DNA from: Flexithrix dorotheae DSM 6795
GTDB lineage: Bacteria; Bacteroidota; Bacteroidia; Cytophagales; Flammeovirgaceae
Direction: 5' to 3'
Assembly: GCF_000379765.1 (NCBI RefSeq)
Contig: NZ_KB903431.1
Location: 635,788 to 699,787, forward strand
DNA length: 64,000 nucleotides
In this document: piece after piece, positions 63,361-64,000 of the stretch
How the letters are laid out: each line of letters starts with the position of its first letter
How positions within the stretch are numbered: the stretch's first letter is position 1
Notes under the pieces: generated by a model
Told to the model about the DNA's origin: nothing
What the model saw: only the letters and a program-made list of their open reading frames with translations
The model's database searches: none
Program-made: the position numbers and the translations under genes

Positions 63361-64000
63361 ATGAATAAAACAGTCGATAATTATTTGATAGAGGGCTGTG
63401 GGCGATGTGCTCTGGGGGGAACTCCTGATTGTAAAGTTCAACGCTGGATTCCTGAATTGGAATTCCTTAGAAAATTAGTGCTTGATTGTGGACTAATAGA
63501 AGAATGCAAGTGGGGCGTACCATGTTATACTTTCCAGAAAACCAATGTATTGATAATAAGTGCCTTTAAGGAATATTGCTCCCTGAGTTTTTTCAAAGGA
63601 GCTTTATTGAATAATTCAAATAAAATTTTAGAAAAACCTGGTGAAAATTCTCAGGCGGCCCGTTTGATAAAGTTTAAAAGTTTGGAGGAAATCTTAAGGA
63701 ATGAGCCTGAAATAAAGGCCTGTATTTTTGAAGCCATTGAAGTAGAAAAATCAGGCTTGAAAATTTCATTTAAAAAGAATCCTGAGCCTGTTCCATATGA
63801 ATTGGAGGAGAAGTTTAATAACGATCCCATATTAAAAACTGCCTTTGAAAGCCTTACGTCAGGGCGGCAAAGAGGTTATATTATTTATTTTTCTGCGCCC
63901 AAACAGTCAAAAACCAGGAATTCAAGAATTGAAAAAAGTATAGAAAAGATCTTAAATGGAGAAGGACTCCATGATAAGTATAGTGGCCAAAAAAGAGGTT
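63361..64000 (+). CDS. YdeI/OmdA-like protein (DUF1801 domain), truncated at the window edge
   Basis: The frame opens at ATG 63361 and runs to the last base without a stop: 213 residues are visible. It starts MNKTVDNYLIEGCGRCALGG. A DUF1801-like domain follows (LRKLVLDCGLIEECKWGVPCYTFQ, LIISAFKEYCSLSFFKGALL, ARLIKFKSLEEILRNEPEI). The C-terminal helical YdeI part is NDPILKTAFESLTSGRQRGYIIYFSAPKQSKTR. The domain order fits the YdeI/OmpD-associated family. An extra Cys cluster at the N-terminus (CGRC plus DC) is notable. Role uncertain. Confidence 0.8.
   Translation, partial: MNKTVDNYLIEGCGRCALGGTPDCKVQRWIPELEFLRKLVLDCGLIEECKWGVPCYTFQKTNVLIISAFKEYCSLSFFKGALLNNSNKILEKPGENSQAARLIKFKSLEEILRNEPEIKACIFEAIEVEKSGLKISFKKNPEPVPYELEEKFNNDPILKTAFESLTSGRQRGYIIYFSAPKQSKTRNSRIEKSIEKILNGEGLHDKYSGQKRG

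Noticed and set aside
1-64000. CRISPR arrays, insertion sequences, integrases, toxin-antitoxin pairs or known defence genes
   Set aside because: Looked for by reading both strands. No repeat-spacer pattern, transposase or integrase motif, or paired toxin gene was seen. The antitoxin-like segment at 3374 has no toxin partner.

Overview
The window is a chromosomal segment of a member of the Bacteroidota, most likely a marine-type Cytophagales relative. This is inferred from gene content: a C-terminal type IX secretion sorting domain on a secreted protease, an E1 alpha/beta fusion dehydrogenase, DUF5686, DUF1573 and DUF3276 proteins, many signal peptides and lipoproteins, AT-rich DNA, weak Shine-Dalgarno signals and TAnnTTTG-like promoter elements. 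No genus can be named from the sequence. I see no rRNA, tRNA, CRISPR array, insertion sequence, prophage or integrase. Genes face both ways, and most convergent pairs are separated by a hairpin terminator or share overlapping stop codons.

Layout. 1-9 kb: tail of a receiver-domain protein, release factor 3 (prfC), a DUF4340-like protein, a NlpC/P60 peptidase with an antitoxin-like N-terminus, a BCS1-like AAA ATPase, a DUF1460 amidase, thymidine kinase, a cyclophilin, a VanZ-like protein and a membrane protein. 9-18 kb: bcp peroxiredoxin, NfeD-like protein, NIPSNAP protein, CoA-binding protein, purC, STAS protein, ribonuclease Z, a 44-residue small ORF, a RIC/hemerythrin-like protein and an HSP90-family chaperone. 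18-29 kb: an outer-membrane barrel protein facing a Kelch lipoprotein, a 7TMR-DISM histidine kinase, coaX, a lipoprotein, a DUF6807 / Gfo-Idh-MocA / DUF1080 sugar-catabolism group and a SYLF protein. 29-41 kb: thiolase, an orphan efflux adaptor, DUF1573 protein, M43 metalloprotease, E1 fusion, aldose epimerase and a PqaA-family protein. 41-48 kb: YfiR plus a CHASE8-like histidine kinase, a small acidic/basic protein, and a DUF5686 gene broken by an in-frame TAG. 47-55 kb, minus strand: sixA-comB-smpB-aminotransferase IV, and AI-2E/folK/FdhF-YdeP, then DUF3276. 55-64 kb: three tandem RlpA-like genes, DUF58, a polymerase-like membrane protein, isoaspartyl peptidase, a LysM glucosaminidase and a truncated YdeI-like gene.

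Common themes are envelope and peptidoglycan maintenance (NlpC/P60, DUF1460, three RlpA proteins, glucosaminidase-LysM), envelope sensing by histidine kinases, and central metabolism. The points most worth a second look are the three-gene RlpA array with one double-barrel member, the YfiR gene paired with a histidine kinase rather than a diguanylate cyclase, the nonsense codon in DUF5686, and the antitoxin-like/NlpC fusion.
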